Origin: Chryseobacterium ureilyticum
GTDB taxonomy: Bacteria; Bacteroidota; Bacteroidia; Flavobacteriales; Weeksellaceae
Length of the DNA: 64,000 bases
NCBI RefSeq assembly: GCF_900156735.1
Contig: NZ_FTOL01000002.1
Span: 1-64,000 of the forward strand
Reading direction: 5' to 3'
The translations under genes were made by a program, and so were the position numbers. How positions within the stretch are numbered: the first letter of the stretch is position 1; every line of letters begins with the position of its first letter. The notes beneath the pieces were generated by a model. It saw nothing but the letters and a program-made list of their open reading frames with translations. It had not been told where the DNA came from and made no database searches. Shown piece after piece: positions 35,968 through 45,802 of the stretch.

Positions 35968-36639
35968 CTATTTGAATATATAGCTTAAAGTAAGCGCTAC
36001 AACCTGCTCAGATTTTTTCTTGTCGCTACCTCCTTTTTCTTTTGCAAGACCAGGGAAAGTATCAGACAGTCCTAAATCATATTTAAGAGCTACTTCCAGC
36101 TGTCTCTTGTAGCTATATCCTATTCCTAGTCCAAGTCCCCAATTAAAGCTTTTTGCTTTACCGTTCACTCCCGGTGCCTGTGTAGGATCTGTAACATCCG
36201 GATCGTAGTAAGGTCTGTTAGCAGGTGGATTTTTAACATCCTGGCTTACCAGAAAGTTAAACCTTGGACCTACCAATCCAAAGAATTCAGATGCAGATTC
36301 AGAGAAGTATCCTTTAAAGTATAAAGGAACACTTAAGTAGTTATTAGCATATACTGCATCGTAACCATCTTTTCCTTTTGCATCTTTATCCTTACCTGTT
36401 TCTCCTGCACCGTAATACAGAACTTCAGGCTGAATGTAGAATTGGTTTGCCTTTCCTACCGGAATCAAAGCTAAAGCACCACCTTGGAAGGTGTATCTTG
36501 GACCTGAAGGGTTATGGGCATTTGCAACTCGGGAATAGTTTAAACCTCCTGTAAGACCGAATCTTGTGTTTTTCCACTGCACTTGTGCAAAGGATAAAGC
36601 AGAAAGAGTCAAAGCTGAGGCTAATAAAAGTTTTTTCAT
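35968..36639 (-). CDS. Small outer-membrane beta-barrel protein (PorT-like)
   Basis: The 223-residue protein has a signal peptide (MKKLLLASALTLSALSFAQ) and alternating strands of an 8-stranded barrel ('RFGLTGGLNYSRVANAH', 'FYIQPEVLYYGAGE', 'NYLSVPLYFKGYF', 'NWGLGLGIGYSYKRQLEVAL'), ending 'VVALTLSYIFK', a typical outer-membrane insertion end. This is the OMP_b-brl_2 family that includes PorT. The loops are short and rich in Lys and Asp. It follows sucD by 17 nt on the same strand, but the pairing is probably incidental. Confidence 0.83.
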   Translation of the reverse strand: MKKLLLASALTLSALSFAQVQWKNTRFGLTGGLNYSRVANAHNPSGPRYTFQGGALALIPVGKANQFYIQPEVLYYGAGETGKDKDAKGKDGYDAVYANNYLSVPLYFKGYFSESASEFFGLVGPRFNFLVSQDVKNPPANRPYYDPDVTDPTQAPGVNGKAKSFNWGLGLGIGYSYKRQLEVALKYDLGLSDTFPGLAKEKGGSDKKKSEQVVALTLSYIFK

Positions 36640-36656
36640 ATGTTTTGGTTTTTGTA

Positions 36657-37529
36657 TTATCCTAGAATTTTCGCTACAGTAGCACCAATATCAGCAGGAG
36701 AGTCAACAACGTTGATACCGTTTTCTCTCATGATTTCCATTTTTGCCTGAGCTGTATCTTCTGCACCACCTACGATAGCACCAGCGTGTCCCATAGTTCT
36801 TCCTTTTGGAGCTGTTTGTCCAGCGATAAATCCAACAACAGGTTTAGTAGATCCGCTTGCTTTGTACCATCTAGCAGCTTCTGCTTCTAATCCTCCACCG
36901 ATCTCACCGATCATTACAACAGCTTCAGTTTCAGGGTCATTGATGAATAATTCCAAAGCTTCTCTTGTAGTTGTACCGATGATTGGGTCACCACCAATAC
37001 CGATAGCTGTAGAAATACCGTAACCTGCTCTTACTACCTGATCAGCAGCTTCGTAAGTAAGGGTACCTGATTTTGAAACGATACCTACTTTACCTTTTTT
37101 GAAAACGAAACCTGGCATAATACCAATTTTAGCTTCTTCAGAAGTAATGATTCCAGGGCAGTTTGGTCCGATTAATCTGCAGTCTCTGTCAGCGATATAA
37201 GATTTTACTTTTACCATATCAGCTACAGGAATACCTTCAGTAATACATACAATTACTTTGATCCCTGCTTCAGCAGCTTCCATGATAGCGTCTGCTGCGA
37301 ATGCCGGTGGTACGAAGATAATACTTACGTTTGCTCCTGCTTTTTCAACAGCGTCAGCTACTGTATTAAATACTGGCTTTCCTAAGTGCTCGCTACCTCC
37401 TTTTCCTGGAGTAACACCACCTACTACGTTTGTTCCGTATTCAATCATCTGGCTAGCATGGAAAGTACCTTCGTTCCCTGTAAATCCTTGTACAATTACT
37501 TTAGAATCTTTGTTTACTAAAATTGACAT
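36657..37529 (-). CDS. sucD: Succinyl-CoA synthetase alpha subunit
   Basis: The 290-residue protein matches SucD: '[20 protein letters not shown]' (CoA-binding), '[20 protein letters not shown]', '[18 protein letters not shown]' and '[13 protein letters not shown]' with the phosphorylated histidine. With SucC it interconverts succinyl-CoA and succinate in the TCA cycle. The beta-subunit gene is not in the window, so the two subunits are unlinked here. It lies at the end of the lpx-efp gene run. Confidence 0.95.
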   Translation of the reverse strand: MSILVNKDSKVIVQGFTGNEGTFHASQMIEYGTNVVGGVTPGKGGSEHLGKPVFNTVADAVEKAGANVSIIFVPPAFAADAIMEAAEAGIKVIVCITEGIPVADMVKVKSYIADRDCRLIGPNCPGIITSEEAKIGIMPGFVFKKGKVGIVSKSGTLTYEAADQVVRAGYGISTAIGIGGDPIIGTTTREALELFINDPETEAVVMIGEIGGGLEAEAARWYKASGSTKPVVGFIAGQTAPKGRTMGHAGAIVGGAEDTAQAKMEIMRENGINVVDSPADIGATVAKILG

Positions 37530-37619
37530 TTTATTGTTGTTTTAATTTATTTATTATTTTATTAATGCTCACAAATTTACTCAAATTTCTTTGATTTTGG
37601 ATAAAACCTTTGGAATAGT

Positions 37620-38522
37620 TTATTTGAGATTTCTCAGTTTTACTTCTTTTTTCAGGTAAGTTTTGAAATCTTCTGCAAACATCCCAATATAGGTACCTTT
37701 TTCCAGGTCTCTGTTCACTCCGGTTTTGCCTAAAAGCACAGATCCGCTTTCAATTTTATTCCCGGAAGCGATCCCAACTTGTCCCCATAATGTTACTTCA
37801 TCTCCAATCACGCAGCATCCTGCAATTCCAACCTGAGAAGCGATAAGACATTTTTTTCCGATAATGGTATCATGTCCTATCTGAATCTGATTATCTAAAA
37901 CAGAACCTGCTCCAATGATGGTAGAGTCTGTAACACCTCTGTCAATGGTACAGTTATTCCCTATTTCAACATTGTTTTCAATAACAACATTTCCTACAGA
38001 AATCAAACGGTCAAAGTTTCCGTTAAGCTTTCTGTAATAGAAGGCATCACCTCCCAAAACGGTTCCTGACTGTATGATCACATTATCACCAATCTCTGTT
38101 CTGTCGCCGATCACAACATTAGGGAAAATTAAGGTGTTTTTTCCAATTTTCACATTGTTTCCGATCACTGCTGAAGAATGTATTTTTGTACCTTCTCCAA
38201 TTTCAACGTCATGAAGTTCTTCGATGAAATTGTATATTCTTGTAAAATGAGTATTGATTTTATTAAAATCCCTGAACGGATCATCAGAAACCAGAAGTGC
38301 CTTTCCTTCCGGGCATTCTACTTCTTTATCAATTAAAATAATAGTAGCGGCAGAATTTAATGCTTTATCATAGTATTTAGGGTGATTCACGAATACGATC
38401 TCTCCCGGTTTTACCATATGAATTTCGTTGGACCCTAAGACTTCAAAGTCTTCAGGACCTACAAATTTTGAGCCTATTAAATCTGCAATTGTTTTAAGTT
38501 TTTGTGGAGAATGAAACCTCAT
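37620..38522 (-). CDS. LpxD-like acyltransferase paralogue
   Basis: The 300-residue left-handed beta-helix protein resembles LpxD: N-terminal domain ('LKTIADLIGSKFVGPEDFEV'), hexapeptide repeats ('VEIGEGTKIHSSAVIGNNVK') and the catalytic-type 'DNQIQIGHDTIIGKKCLIAS' with the histidine kept. It is shorter than the canonical LpxD upstream (343 residues) and ends 'DFKTYLKKEVKLRNLK'. I set the start at the ATG at 38522 (MRFHSPQ); the longer frame begins with TTG. It may acylate a different lipid A precursor position or use another chain length; that is inference. Confidence 0.85.
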   Translation of the reverse strand: MRFHSPQKLKTIADLIGSKFVGPEDFEVLGSNEIHMVKPGEIVFVNHPKYYDKALNSAATIILIDKEVECPEGKALLVSDDPFRDFNKINTHFTRIYNFIEELHDVEIGEGTKIHSSAVIGNNVKIGKNTLIFPNVVIGDRTEIGDNVIIQSGTVLGGDAFYYRKLNGNFDRLISVGNVVIENNVEIGNNCTIDRGVTDSTIIGAGSVLDNQIQIGHDTIIGKKCLIASQVGIAGCCVIGDEVTLWGQVGIASGNKIESGSVLLGKTGVNRDLEKGTYIGMFAEDFKTYLKKEVKLRNLK

Positions 38523-38588
38523 AACAATGTTTTTCTTATAAAACAAAATTCGGACTGCTAATGCAACCCGAATTTATGTAAATTTTAT

Positions 38589-39152
38589 TTATTTTACTCT
38601 TTCTAAGTAGCTACCGTCTTCAGTGCTTACTTTAATTCTGTCTCCCGGCTCAATGAACAAAGGAACCATTACTCTTGCTCCTGTTTCAACGATTGCGTTT
38701 TTAAGAGCGTTTGTTGCAGTGTTTCCTTTTACTCCCGGATCAGCCTCAATAACATCTAAGTATACTGACTGAGGAAGTTCAGCAGAAAGTGGAGTTTCAT
38801 CAGCTTCTTTCAAAATGATTGTTACTTCTTCACCAGCTTTCATAAACTGAGCGTTTTCAATCATCTCTTTGTTGATATATAACTGAGAGAAATCTTCGTT
38901 ATTCATGAAGTGGAATCCGTTCTCATCATCATAAAGATACTGGAACTTTCTTGTGATTACTTTTACTTCATCAATTTTATGTCCTGCAGAGAAAGTATTA
39001 TCAATTACTTTCCCGTTAGTTACTGACTTTAATTTTGTTCTTACGAAAGCAGGTCCTTTACCTGGTTTTACGTGAAGGAACTCGATTACTTTAAAAATAT
39101 CATTGCTATACTCGATGCAAAGACCTTTTTTGATATCGTTACTTGTTGCCAT
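38589..39152 (-). CDS. efp: Translation elongation factor P
   Basis: The 187-residue protein has the three EF-P domains: KOW-like N-terminus with the loop 'VKPGKGPAFVRTKLKSV' whose tip is Lys32 (the modified lysine position in EF-P), an OB domain ('LYINKEMIENAQFMKAGEEV') and a C-terminal OB domain ('ALKNAIVETGARVMVPLFIE', 'GDRIKVSTEDGSYL'). It rescues ribosomes at polyproline. The PGKGP loop without an arginine at the tip fits the lysine form. No EpmA/EpmB or rhamnosylation gene is near it. Confidence 0.95.
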   Translation of the reverse strand: MATSNDIKKGLCIEYSNDIFKVIEFLHVKPGKGPAFVRTKLKSVTNGKVIDNTFSAGHKIDEVKVITRKFQYLYDDENGFHFMNNEDFSQLYINKEMIENAQFMKAGEEVTIILKEADETPLSAELPQSVYLDVIEADPGVKGNTATNALKNAIVETGARVMVPLFIEPGDRIKVSTEDGSYLERVK

Positions 39153-39253
39153 TAATATATATTATCTTTTTTACTTAATTTTTATCGGCATCAATAAGCA
39201 AATTTACTGTCTCAGCTTTCTTTGCCTTTTAGCCCTTTTGCTGTTTAGCTTTA

Positions 39254-40048
39254 TTAGTTGCTGTCTTTGCTTGTTCCGTAGCCTTTCACAATACCTCTTG
39301 GAGAGTTTTGGATAAACTGTAGAATCTCATCTCTTTCAGCGGTAGGTAACATTTCTTTTTCGATGTATGCCAATGCCTGAGAAACGTTCATCTTCATTTG
39401 GAAGATTGCTCTGTAAATTTTTTGAATTTCAAAGATTTTTTCATTAGAAAAACCTCTTCTTCTTAAACCAACAGAGTTGATACCTGCATAGGAAATAGGA
39501 TCTCTTGCTACTTTTACGTAAGGTGGAACATCTTTTCTGATCAACGATCCACCGGAAATCATCGTGTGTTTTCCTATTTTACCGAACTGCTGAACTGCTG
39601 ATAAACCTCCCATTACTGTAAAGTCACCGATTTCCACGTGTCCTGCAATACCACAACCATTTGCAATGATTACATTATCACCGATAATACAATCGTGGGC
39701 AACGTGTGAAGTCGCCATAATCAGGCAGTTGCTTCCTACTTTGGTATAACCTAAAGCTTTTGTTCCTCTATTTATTGTTACACATTCTCTTAGAGTGGTA
39801 TTATCTCCAATAATGGTTCGTGTATCTTCACCATCGAACTTTAAGTCCTGAGGAATTGCTGAAATTACAGTCCCGGGAAAAATCTTACAATCTTTTCCTA
39901 TTCTTGCTCCATCCATGATGGTAACATTGGGACCAATCCATGTTCCTTCTCCAATTTCTACGTCCCCTGCAATTGTAGTAAAAGGTTCTACAACTACATT
40001 TTTGCTGATTTTCGCACGTTTATCTACGGCTGCTAATTGATGGATCAT
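39254..40048 (-). CDS. lpxA: UDP-N-acetylglucosamine O-acyltransferase
   Basis: The 264-residue protein is a hexapeptide-repeat enzyme with the LpxA motif 'NCLIMATSHVAHDCIIGDNV' containing the catalytic histidine, and 'NGCGIAGHVEIGD' repeats, followed by a helical C-terminus ('AYIEKEMLPTAERDEILQFI'). It performs the first step of lipid A synthesis, adding a 3-hydroxyacyl chain to UDP-GlcNAc. Its ATG follows the lpxC/fabZ stop immediately, with no gap. Confidence 0.95.
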   Translation of the reverse strand: MIHQLAAVDKRAKISKNVVVEPFTTIAGDVEIGEGTWIGPNVTIMDGARIGKDCKIFPGTVISAIPQDLKFDGEDTRTIIGDNTTLRECVTINRGTKALGYTKVGSNCLIMATSHVAHDCIIGDNVIIANGCGIAGHVEIGDFTVMGGLSAVQQFGKIGKHTMISGGSLIRKDVPPYVKVARDPISYAGINSVGLRRRGFSNEKIFEIQKIYRAIFQMKMNVSQALAYIEKEMLPTAERDEILQFIQNSPRGIVKGYGTSKDSN

Positions 40049-41446
40049 TTAATCAACTTTATTTTTTGCAACTTGAGCCATTAGCTCTGCTTCTACTGCC
40101 ACTGTGTCTCCTACATATCCGTACCCCTGCATGTGAACGATACCTCTTCTGATAGGCTCTATCAATTCAATTTTGAAAATAATAGTATCTCCCGGAACTA
40201 CTTTTCTCTTGAACTTCACTTTATCAATTTTGATAAAATAAGTAGAATAGTTTTCTGGATCTGGTACACTTGCCAATACTAAAATACCTCCTGTCTGAGC
40301 TAATGCTTCTACCTGAAGTACACCAGGCATTACAGGCTCTTTAGGGAAATGCCCAACGAAGAAAGGTTCGTTCATTGTTACATTTTTCAGCCCTACAACA
40401 TGAGAATCTGATAATTCAAGAACTTTATCGATCAATAAGAACGGAGGTCTGTGAGGCATAAGCTTCATAATACCGTTGATATCAAATACAGGTTCTTTCG
40501 TTAAGTCAAAATCAGGAACATTTTTTTTCTTCTGTAATTTCCACTGACGGTTCAGTTTTTTTGCAAACTGAGTATTTACGAAGTGTCCTGGCTTGTTAGC
40601 AATTACTTTACCTTTAATTTTCACACCTGCTAAAGCTAAGTCACCGATTACATCAAGTAATTTGTGTCTTGCAGCCTCGTTAGGATAGTTTAGGTTAAGA
40701 TTATCAAGAATACCGTTTGGTCTGATAGACACATTGTCTTTACCAAAGGCTTTTTTAAGTTTTTCTGTAGTTTCAGGAGTAAGATCCTTATCTACGTAAA
40801 CGATCGCGTTGGAGATATCTCCTCCTTTGATCAATCCGTGGTCTAAAAGCATCTCCAATTCATGTAAGAAACTGAATGTTCTTGCTGAAGAGATTTCGTC
40901 TTTAAATTCGGAAATATTTTTAAGAGTGGCATTTTGAGTTCCTAACACTTTAGTTCCAAAATCTACCATCGTAGTTACTTCGTATGTATCGGAAGGGATG
41001 ATTGTGATCTCCGAACCTGTAGCCGGGTCACTGTAAGTAAGAACTTCTTTTACTACTAAATATTCTCTTGCTACATTTTGTTCTACTACACCTACACTTT
41101 CAATGGCTTCAACAAAATATTTTGAAGATCCGTCTAAAATAGGTGGCTCGGATGCGTCCATTTCCAACACTGCGTTGTCTATGTCACAACCTACAAGTGC
41201 AGCCAAAAGGTGCTCACAGGTAGTGATTTTTACGCCAAGCTTTTCTAATGTTGTTCCTCTTTCTGTTGCTACTACATAATTAACATCAGCTTCAACCTGA
41301 GGATTGCCCTCTAGATCTGTTCTTACAAATACAAATCCCGTATTTTCTTTTCCGGGTTTGATGGTAAGTTTTACTTCTTTACCAGTATGAAGACCTTTTC
41401 CAGAAAGTGTTACCTCTTCCTGAAGCGTTTTTTGCATATCACTCAT
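40049..41446 (-). CDS. lpxC: Bifunctional LpxC deacetylase / FabZ dehydratase
   Basis: The 465-residue protein fuses LpxC (about 1-300) to FabZ (about 320-465). LpxC motifs: 'GKGLHTGKEVKLTI', 'TTCEHLLAALVG' and 'RHKLLDVIGDLAL' with zinc ligands, and 'GHFVNTQFAKKL'. FabZ motifs: 'LMPHRPPFLLIDKV' and 'VGHFPKEPVMPGVLQVEAL' with the catalytic His and Glu. The fused form is typical of Bacteroidota. It gives the committed lipid A deacetylation and hydroxyacyl-ACP dehydration in one polypeptide. The ATG at 41446 overlaps the lpxD stop by 8 nt; a longer frame begins with TTG. Confidence 0.95.
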   Translation of the reverse strand: MSDMQKTLQEEVTLSGKGLHTGKEVKLTIKPGKENTGFVFVRTDLEGNPQVEADVNYVVATERGTTLEKLGVKITTCEHLLAALVGCDIDNAVLEMDASEPPILDGSSKYFVEAIESVGVVEQNVAREYLVVKEVLTYSDPATGSEITIIPSDTYEVTTMVDFGTKVLGTQNATLKNISEFKDEISSARTFSFLHELEMLLDHGLIKGGDISNAIVYVDKDLTPETTEKLKKAFGKDNVSIRPNGILDNLNLNYPNEAARHKLLDVIGDLALAGVKIKGKVIANKPGHFVNTQFAKKLNRQWKLQKKKNVPDFDLTKEPVFDINGIMKLMPHRPPFLLIDKVLELSDSHVVGLKNVTMNEPFFVGHFPKEPVMPGVLQVEALAQTGGILVLASVPDPENYSTYFIKIDKVKFKRKVVPGDTIIFKIELIEPIRRGIVHMQGYGYVGDTVAVEAELMAQVAKNKVD

Positions 41447-42470
41447 TAGTATGATCTTTTGAGTTATTCTCAAGATTATTTATTCTGTTTACTATTCCAG
41501 GTAAGTTCCTGAAATGAACATAGCTTCTCAAATAGTCATTGTAGCTGATTGCTGGTGAGCCATACAATGTTTCTCTATCATTAACACTGGAGTTCACGCC
41601 ACTCTGAGCCTGAATTTTCACCTGGTTTCCGATTTTGATATGTCCAACAACTCCTACCTGACCTCCAATTTGGTTCCAATCTCCGATGGTAGTGGAACCT
41701 GCAATTCCGGCTTGTGCTGCAATTACATTATTCTGTCCGATTTTCACATTGTGAGCAATCTGGATCAGATTATCAATTTTCGTTCCTTTTCCAATGATTG
41801 TAGAGCCGATTGTCGCTCTGTCTATACTACAGTTAGAACCGATTTCAACGTCATCTTCAATAATTACATTACCAAGCTGTGGAATCTTTTTAAATCCCTC
41901 AGCTGTTGGCTGAAACCCGAATCCGTCTCCCCCTACTACAGTATTGGAGTGAATAACACAGTTGTCCCCAATAATACAGTAATCGTAAATTCTGGCACCA
42001 CTGTCTATTTTACAGTTTTTACCAATTTTTACTCCTTTCCCGATATATACGTGTGGATAAATCTGCGAACCATCACCGATTTTAGCTTTTTCAGAAACAT
42101 AAGTAAATGCTCCTATATAAACTTGATCACCTATCACCGCAGAATCGTGGATAGATGAACCATCTTCAATACCTTCTTTTCTTCCTCTCATTTCCTGATA
42201 CAAATTCATCAGAACCTGAAAAGATAAGTAGGCATCTTTTACTACGATTAAGGTAGGTATATAATTATTTTCATTCAGAAGTTTTTCCGAAACGATGATA
42301 ACAGAGCACTTTGAGGTATCTAAAAAATGAGAAAATCTATCTTGTGCTATAAAAGAAAGATGTCCTGATTCCCCATTTTCAATTGGAGAAACCCCTGTAA
42401 TAAGTGCATTCTCATCACCTATTATTTTTCCGTCAATAAAACTTGCAATTTGCGAAGCTGTAAATTCCAT
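41439..42470 (-). CDS. lpxD: UDP-3-O-acylglucosamine N-acyltransferase
   Basis: The 343-residue protein has the LpxD N-terminal uridine-binding domain ('FTASQIASFIDGKIIGDENA', 'ESGHLSFIAQ'), the hexapeptide helix ('AVIGDQVYIGAFTYVSEKAK') and 'DNLIQIAHNVKIGQNNVIAA' with the catalytic histidine. It adds the N-linked 3-hydroxyacyl chain to the LpxC product. The ATG at 42470 is chosen over a TTG at 42479. It leads the block lpxD - lpxC/fabZ - lpxA - efp - lpxD2. Confidence 0.93.
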   Translation of the reverse strand: MEFTASQIASFIDGKIIGDENALITGVSPIENGESGHLSFIAQDRFSHFLDTSKCSVIIVSEKLLNENNYIPTLIVVKDAYLSFQVLMNLYQEMRGRKEGIEDGSSIHDSAVIGDQVYIGAFTYVSEKAKIGDGSQIYPHVYIGKGVKIGKNCKIDSGARIYDYCIIGDNCVIHSNTVVGGDGFGFQPTAEGFKKIPQLGNVIIEDDVEIGSNCSIDRATIGSTIIGKGTKIDNLIQIAHNVKIGQNNVIAAQAGIAGSTTIGDWNQIGGQVGVVGHIKIGNQVKIQAQSGVNSSVNDRETLYGSPAISYNDYLRSYVHFRNLPGIVNRINNLENNSKDHTNE

Positions 42471-42555
42471 ATTCTGCAAAGATAAGAAATTCTATAATTT
42501 GCAAACATTTTTTGAATTCAGATCGTAAATTTTAATATTATTTAAGAGTCTCCCT

Positions 42556-43767
42556 TTATATATCTCTCGGAAACATAAGGATATAGCGTGTTGTTTTATT
42601 CATCATTAATCCTGATAAAAGCTGGTCTTCAGACTCATGAAGCTTTATTCTTTTGCCATTTTTCTGCAGCAAATAGATCGGTTGCTTTTCCCTGTCATAA
42701 GGCAAAAGCTTTCTTTTTATCTCATGTACCAATTCTTTACCATTATCTATTCCAAAAAATTCATTGATATTTTTTACTTTTTCATCAATAACTTTTTCCT
42801 CGAAAGGATGTGATGATATAATTGTTTTAGGAAGATTTCTCTGAATAACGCATTTACACCAATAAGATAACACAAAATCATCTGAATTCTGCCATTCTTT
42901 CATTGCCTGAATAACATCATTATCATCCAGCTGAGTAAAACGTTCTACATCTTCGTCCGTCGCAGCACTTTTTTCTCTATATAAAAAGTATTTAAGATTT
43001 TCAGTTGCGGGAAGTTCAATGCCCTGAGAGATCAGATATTTGGCTCTTTCAAGAATTTTCACCAAAAGAAACTCCGCCAAAGCAGATGTTTTATGATAAT
43101 ATACCTGCCAATACATGAACATTCTTGCAGTTAAAAAATTTTCTATGGAATAAATTCCCTTCGCATCAATAACCAACTCTCCTTCCTCACAAACATTCAT
43201 CATAGAAATAATCCTTTGTGTATTGATATTTCCTTCTGAAACACCCGTAAAGAAACTATCTCTTTTAAGATAATCCAGCCTGTCCACATCCAATTGCGAA
43301 GATATAAGCTGATTAAAAAACTTTCTGTGATATTTTCCCTGAAACATTTCGATTGCCATGGATAGATGACCGTCAAATTCTTCATTTAATTTATTCATCA
43401 GCAAAAGCGAAAGGTTTTCGTGATGCCAGTCGTCCATCAGCATACTTTCTAATGCGTGAGAAAACGGTCCATGCCCAATATCATGCATTAAAATTGCCAA
43501 CATAGCTCCTTTTTCCTCTTCCTCAGAAATTTTCACCCCTTTCTGCTTTAATGTTTCCAATGCCGTAAACATCAGATGCATTGCTCCTAAAGCGTGATGA
43601 AACCTTGTATGCGTTGCTCCCGGAAAGATCAGATTCAAAAGTCCGGTCTGCCCTATTCTTCTTAATCTCTGAAAATAGGGATGTTCAACAATATCAAATA
43701 AAATTTCGTGGGGAATTTTTATAAATCCATGAACAGGATCGTTGATAATTTTTAGCTTATTCTGCAT
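42556..43767 (-). CDS. HD-domain phosphohydrolase (dNTPase-like)
   Basis: The 403-residue protein has the SAMHD1/dGTPase-type HD domain: 'IINDPVHGFIKIPHEI', 'FPGATHTRFHHALGAMHLM' (first His), 'AILMHDIGHGPFSHAL' (HD pair) and 'QLDVDRLDYLKRDSFFTGVS' (last Asp). Such enzymes hydrolyse deoxynucleoside triphosphates. The gene is 86 nt upstream of lpxD on the same strand and is commonly found in this place in relatives. I use the ATG at 43767; the longest frame begins with TTG 24 nt earlier. Confidence 0.9.
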   Translation of the reverse strand: MQNKLKIINDPVHGFIKIPHEILFDIVEHPYFQRLRRIGQTGLLNLIFPGATHTRFHHALGAMHLMFTALETLKQKGVKISEEEEKGAMLAILMHDIGHGPFSHALESMLMDDWHHENLSLLLMNKLNEEFDGHLSMAIEMFQGKYHRKFFNQLISSQLDVDRLDYLKRDSFFTGVSEGNINTQRIISMMNVCEEGELVIDAKGIYSIENFLTARMFMYWQVYYHKTSALAEFLLVKILERAKYLISQGIELPATENLKYFLYREKSAATDEDVERFTQLDDNDVIQAMKEWQNSDDFVLSYWCKCVIQRNLPKTIISSHPFEEKVIDEKVKNINEFFGIDNGKELVHEIKRKLLPYDREKQPIYLLQKNGKRIKLHESEDQLLSGLMMNKTTRYILMFPRDI

Positions 43768-43978
43768 TGAATCGTCAATATTAGTAAACAAAGTTAGGGA
43801 TTTTAAATTTGAAGGATGATTAATTTAGTATTAAATGGAAGGAAGGTGGGAAATGGATACAGGAAGTTATTCTGAACTCATTATTACTTTTAAGTAAAAT
43901 GATTTAAATACTTTTTTAAATTAATATAGAAACTCAATACTCTTAGTTTCCTCCTATTTATTAATTATTATTAAACCC

Positions 43979-44009
43979 TTGCTCTTGTTACTTTAAACGT
44001 TTACCTTTG
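43979..44009 (+). promoter_or_regulatory. Bacteroidota-type promoter for the S41 peptidase gene
   Basis: TTG (43979-43981) and exact TAnnTTTG (TACCTTTG, 44002-44009) are separated by 20 nt, 20 nt before the ATG at 44030. Confidence 0.6.
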
Positions 44010-44029
44010 AGAAAAACCGATACCTTTTG

Positions 44030-45670
44030 ATGAGAAAATATTTTCTTTTCATTTTATTATTTTTAAGCTTACCATTTTCCGCTCAGATTTTATCTGAAAA
44101 TCAAAAACTGGAATCCCTCTGCAAAGTTTGGGGATTTTTAAAATATTACCATCCCAATGTTGCTGCAGGCAATATAAACTGGGATCAACAGCTTTTTCAA
44201 AAGATTAATGAACTTGAAAAAATCAATAATAAGACAGAACTTAACAATCTCTATTCTCAATGGATAGACAGTTTAGGAAAAATAGATATATGTAAAGATT
44301 GTTTAAAGGAAGACAATGCTCCCTATTTTCTGAAAAACTTTGATCTGACTTGGATAGACAACTCCGATATATTTTCCAAAAGTACTTCTCAGAAACTTCA
44401 TTATATTCAAAACAACCGAAATACCGGAACTAATTATTATGTAGGAAAAGGCGGAAGAAAGATATATTTCAAAAATGAGAATTCTTATGGTTCAAAATTT
44501 ACATCAAGCTCAGTAAGTTTATTGGAACTATTCCGATACTGGAATTATGTAGAATATTTCTTTCCTTATAAATATGAAACAGATCAAAATTGGAACACCG
44601 TTTTAATAGAAATGATTCCTAAGTTTCTTTCTGTTGATAATGATACCCACTATCATCTTGCATTAGCTGAACTGGTCACCAAAACTGATGATTCTCACGC
44701 CTATTTATTTTCAGCACCCATAAGTCTTCATTTGTATGGATCCAAAAAACTTCCTGTAGAATATTCTTATGCGGAAGGGAAACTGGTGATTACAAAGATC
44801 AATGCGAATCATTTTCATGAAAAAACACCATTAAAAGTTGATGATGTGATTTATGACATCAATGGACAAACTATTCCTCAGGTCATTAATAGTCTAGGCA
44901 AATATATTCCTGCCTCCAATTCCTGGGGAAAGGTGAATAAGATTAAAAACAAACTTATTTTCAGTAAAGATGATTCACTCACTCTTAAAGTTGAAAGAGA
45001 GGGGCAAAATATAGAAATTACCGTTAAAACATACTTTCCAAAAGATATTCTTATCAAAAAAACACCTGCTCTCAAAAAGTGGAAATTCATAGATCAGGAA
45101 AAGAAAATAGGTTATGTTAATATGGGAATCATTACCAAAGATGATTTGAATGAAATGTACAAAAACCTGAAATCTGCGGAATCTATCATTTTTGATCTTA
45201 GAAATTATCCTAAACTGACAATCATTCCATTAAGTGAGATGCTTCTTCCCAACGCCAGCTTTTATTATCAGTTTAATTTCCCGGAAACAAATTATCCTGG
45301 CAAATTTTATAGCAGAATCAACAGTATTGGCAGAAAGAATCCTGATTATTATAAAGGAAATGTAATAGTTTTGGTAGATGAAAATACCCAAAGCCAGGCA
45401 GAAACCACTACAATGATGTTCAAGCAGCATCCCAAGGTAAAGGTGATTGGCAGCAATACTTCTGGCGCCAATGGTGATATTATTAAATTTAAAATTGCGG
45501 ATCTTGATACTTGTTTCACAGGACTTGGAGCTTATTATCCTGATGGCAGAGAAACACAACGAATAGGAATCATTCCAGATATCATTATAAAGCCTACATT
45601 AGAAGGAATTAAAAACGGTAAAGATGAAGTTCTCGAAAGGGCTTTACAATATATAAAGACTAATGAATAG
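44030..45670 (+). CDS. S41-family (C-terminal processing) peptidase, secreted
   Basis: The 546-residue protein has a signal peptide (MRKYFLFILLFLSLPFSAQ), an N-terminal domain with 'KVWGFLKYYHPNVAAG' and 'LFRYWNYVEYFFPYKYE', a PDZ-like segment at about 245-330 ('LKVDDVIYDINGQTIPQV') and the S41 catalytic core 'VLVDENTQSQAETTTMMF' with the nucleophile Ser in SQAE. 'SNTSGANGDI' is the following conserved turn. It cleaves peptides or protein tails outside the cytoplasm. The start is the ATG at 44030; a TTG one codon earlier is unlikely. PorX is encoded next, 132 nt downstream. Confidence 0.9.
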   Translation: MRKYFLFILLFLSLPFSAQILSENQKLESLCKVWGFLKYYHPNVAAGNINWDQQLFQKINELEKINNKTELNNLYSQWIDSLGKIDICKDCLKEDNAPYFLKNFDLTWIDNSDIFSKSTSQKLHYIQNNRNTGTNYYVGKGGRKIYFKNENSYGSKFTSSSVSLLELFRYWNYVEYFFPYKYETDQNWNTVLIEMIPKFLSVDNDTHYHLALAELVTKTDDSHAYLFSAPISLHLYGSKKLPVEYSYAEGKLVITKINANHFHEKTPLKVDDVIYDINGQTIPQVINSLGKYIPASNSWGKVNKIKNKLIFSKDDSLTLKVEREGQNIEITVKTYFPKDILIKKTPALKKWKFIDQEKKIGYVNMGIITKDDLNEMYKNLKSAESIIFDLRNYPKLTIIPLSEMLLPNASFYYQFNFPETNYPGKFYSRINSIGRKNPDYYKGNVIVLVDENTQSQAETTTMMFKQHPKVKVIGSNTSGANGDIIKFKIADLDTCFTGLGAYYPDGRETQRIGIIPDIIIKPTLEGIKNGKDEVLERALQYIKTNE

Positions 45671-45802
45671 ATAGCCCAGAAAGATGAAATATTATACAGT
45701 ATTTTCATTTAACTAATATTTAACTTTTAATCTTTCGATTTTGTGAGATTTTAAAAGGATTTGGTCAACATTTTGATAGAATAATCATGTAAAAAATAAA
45801 TT

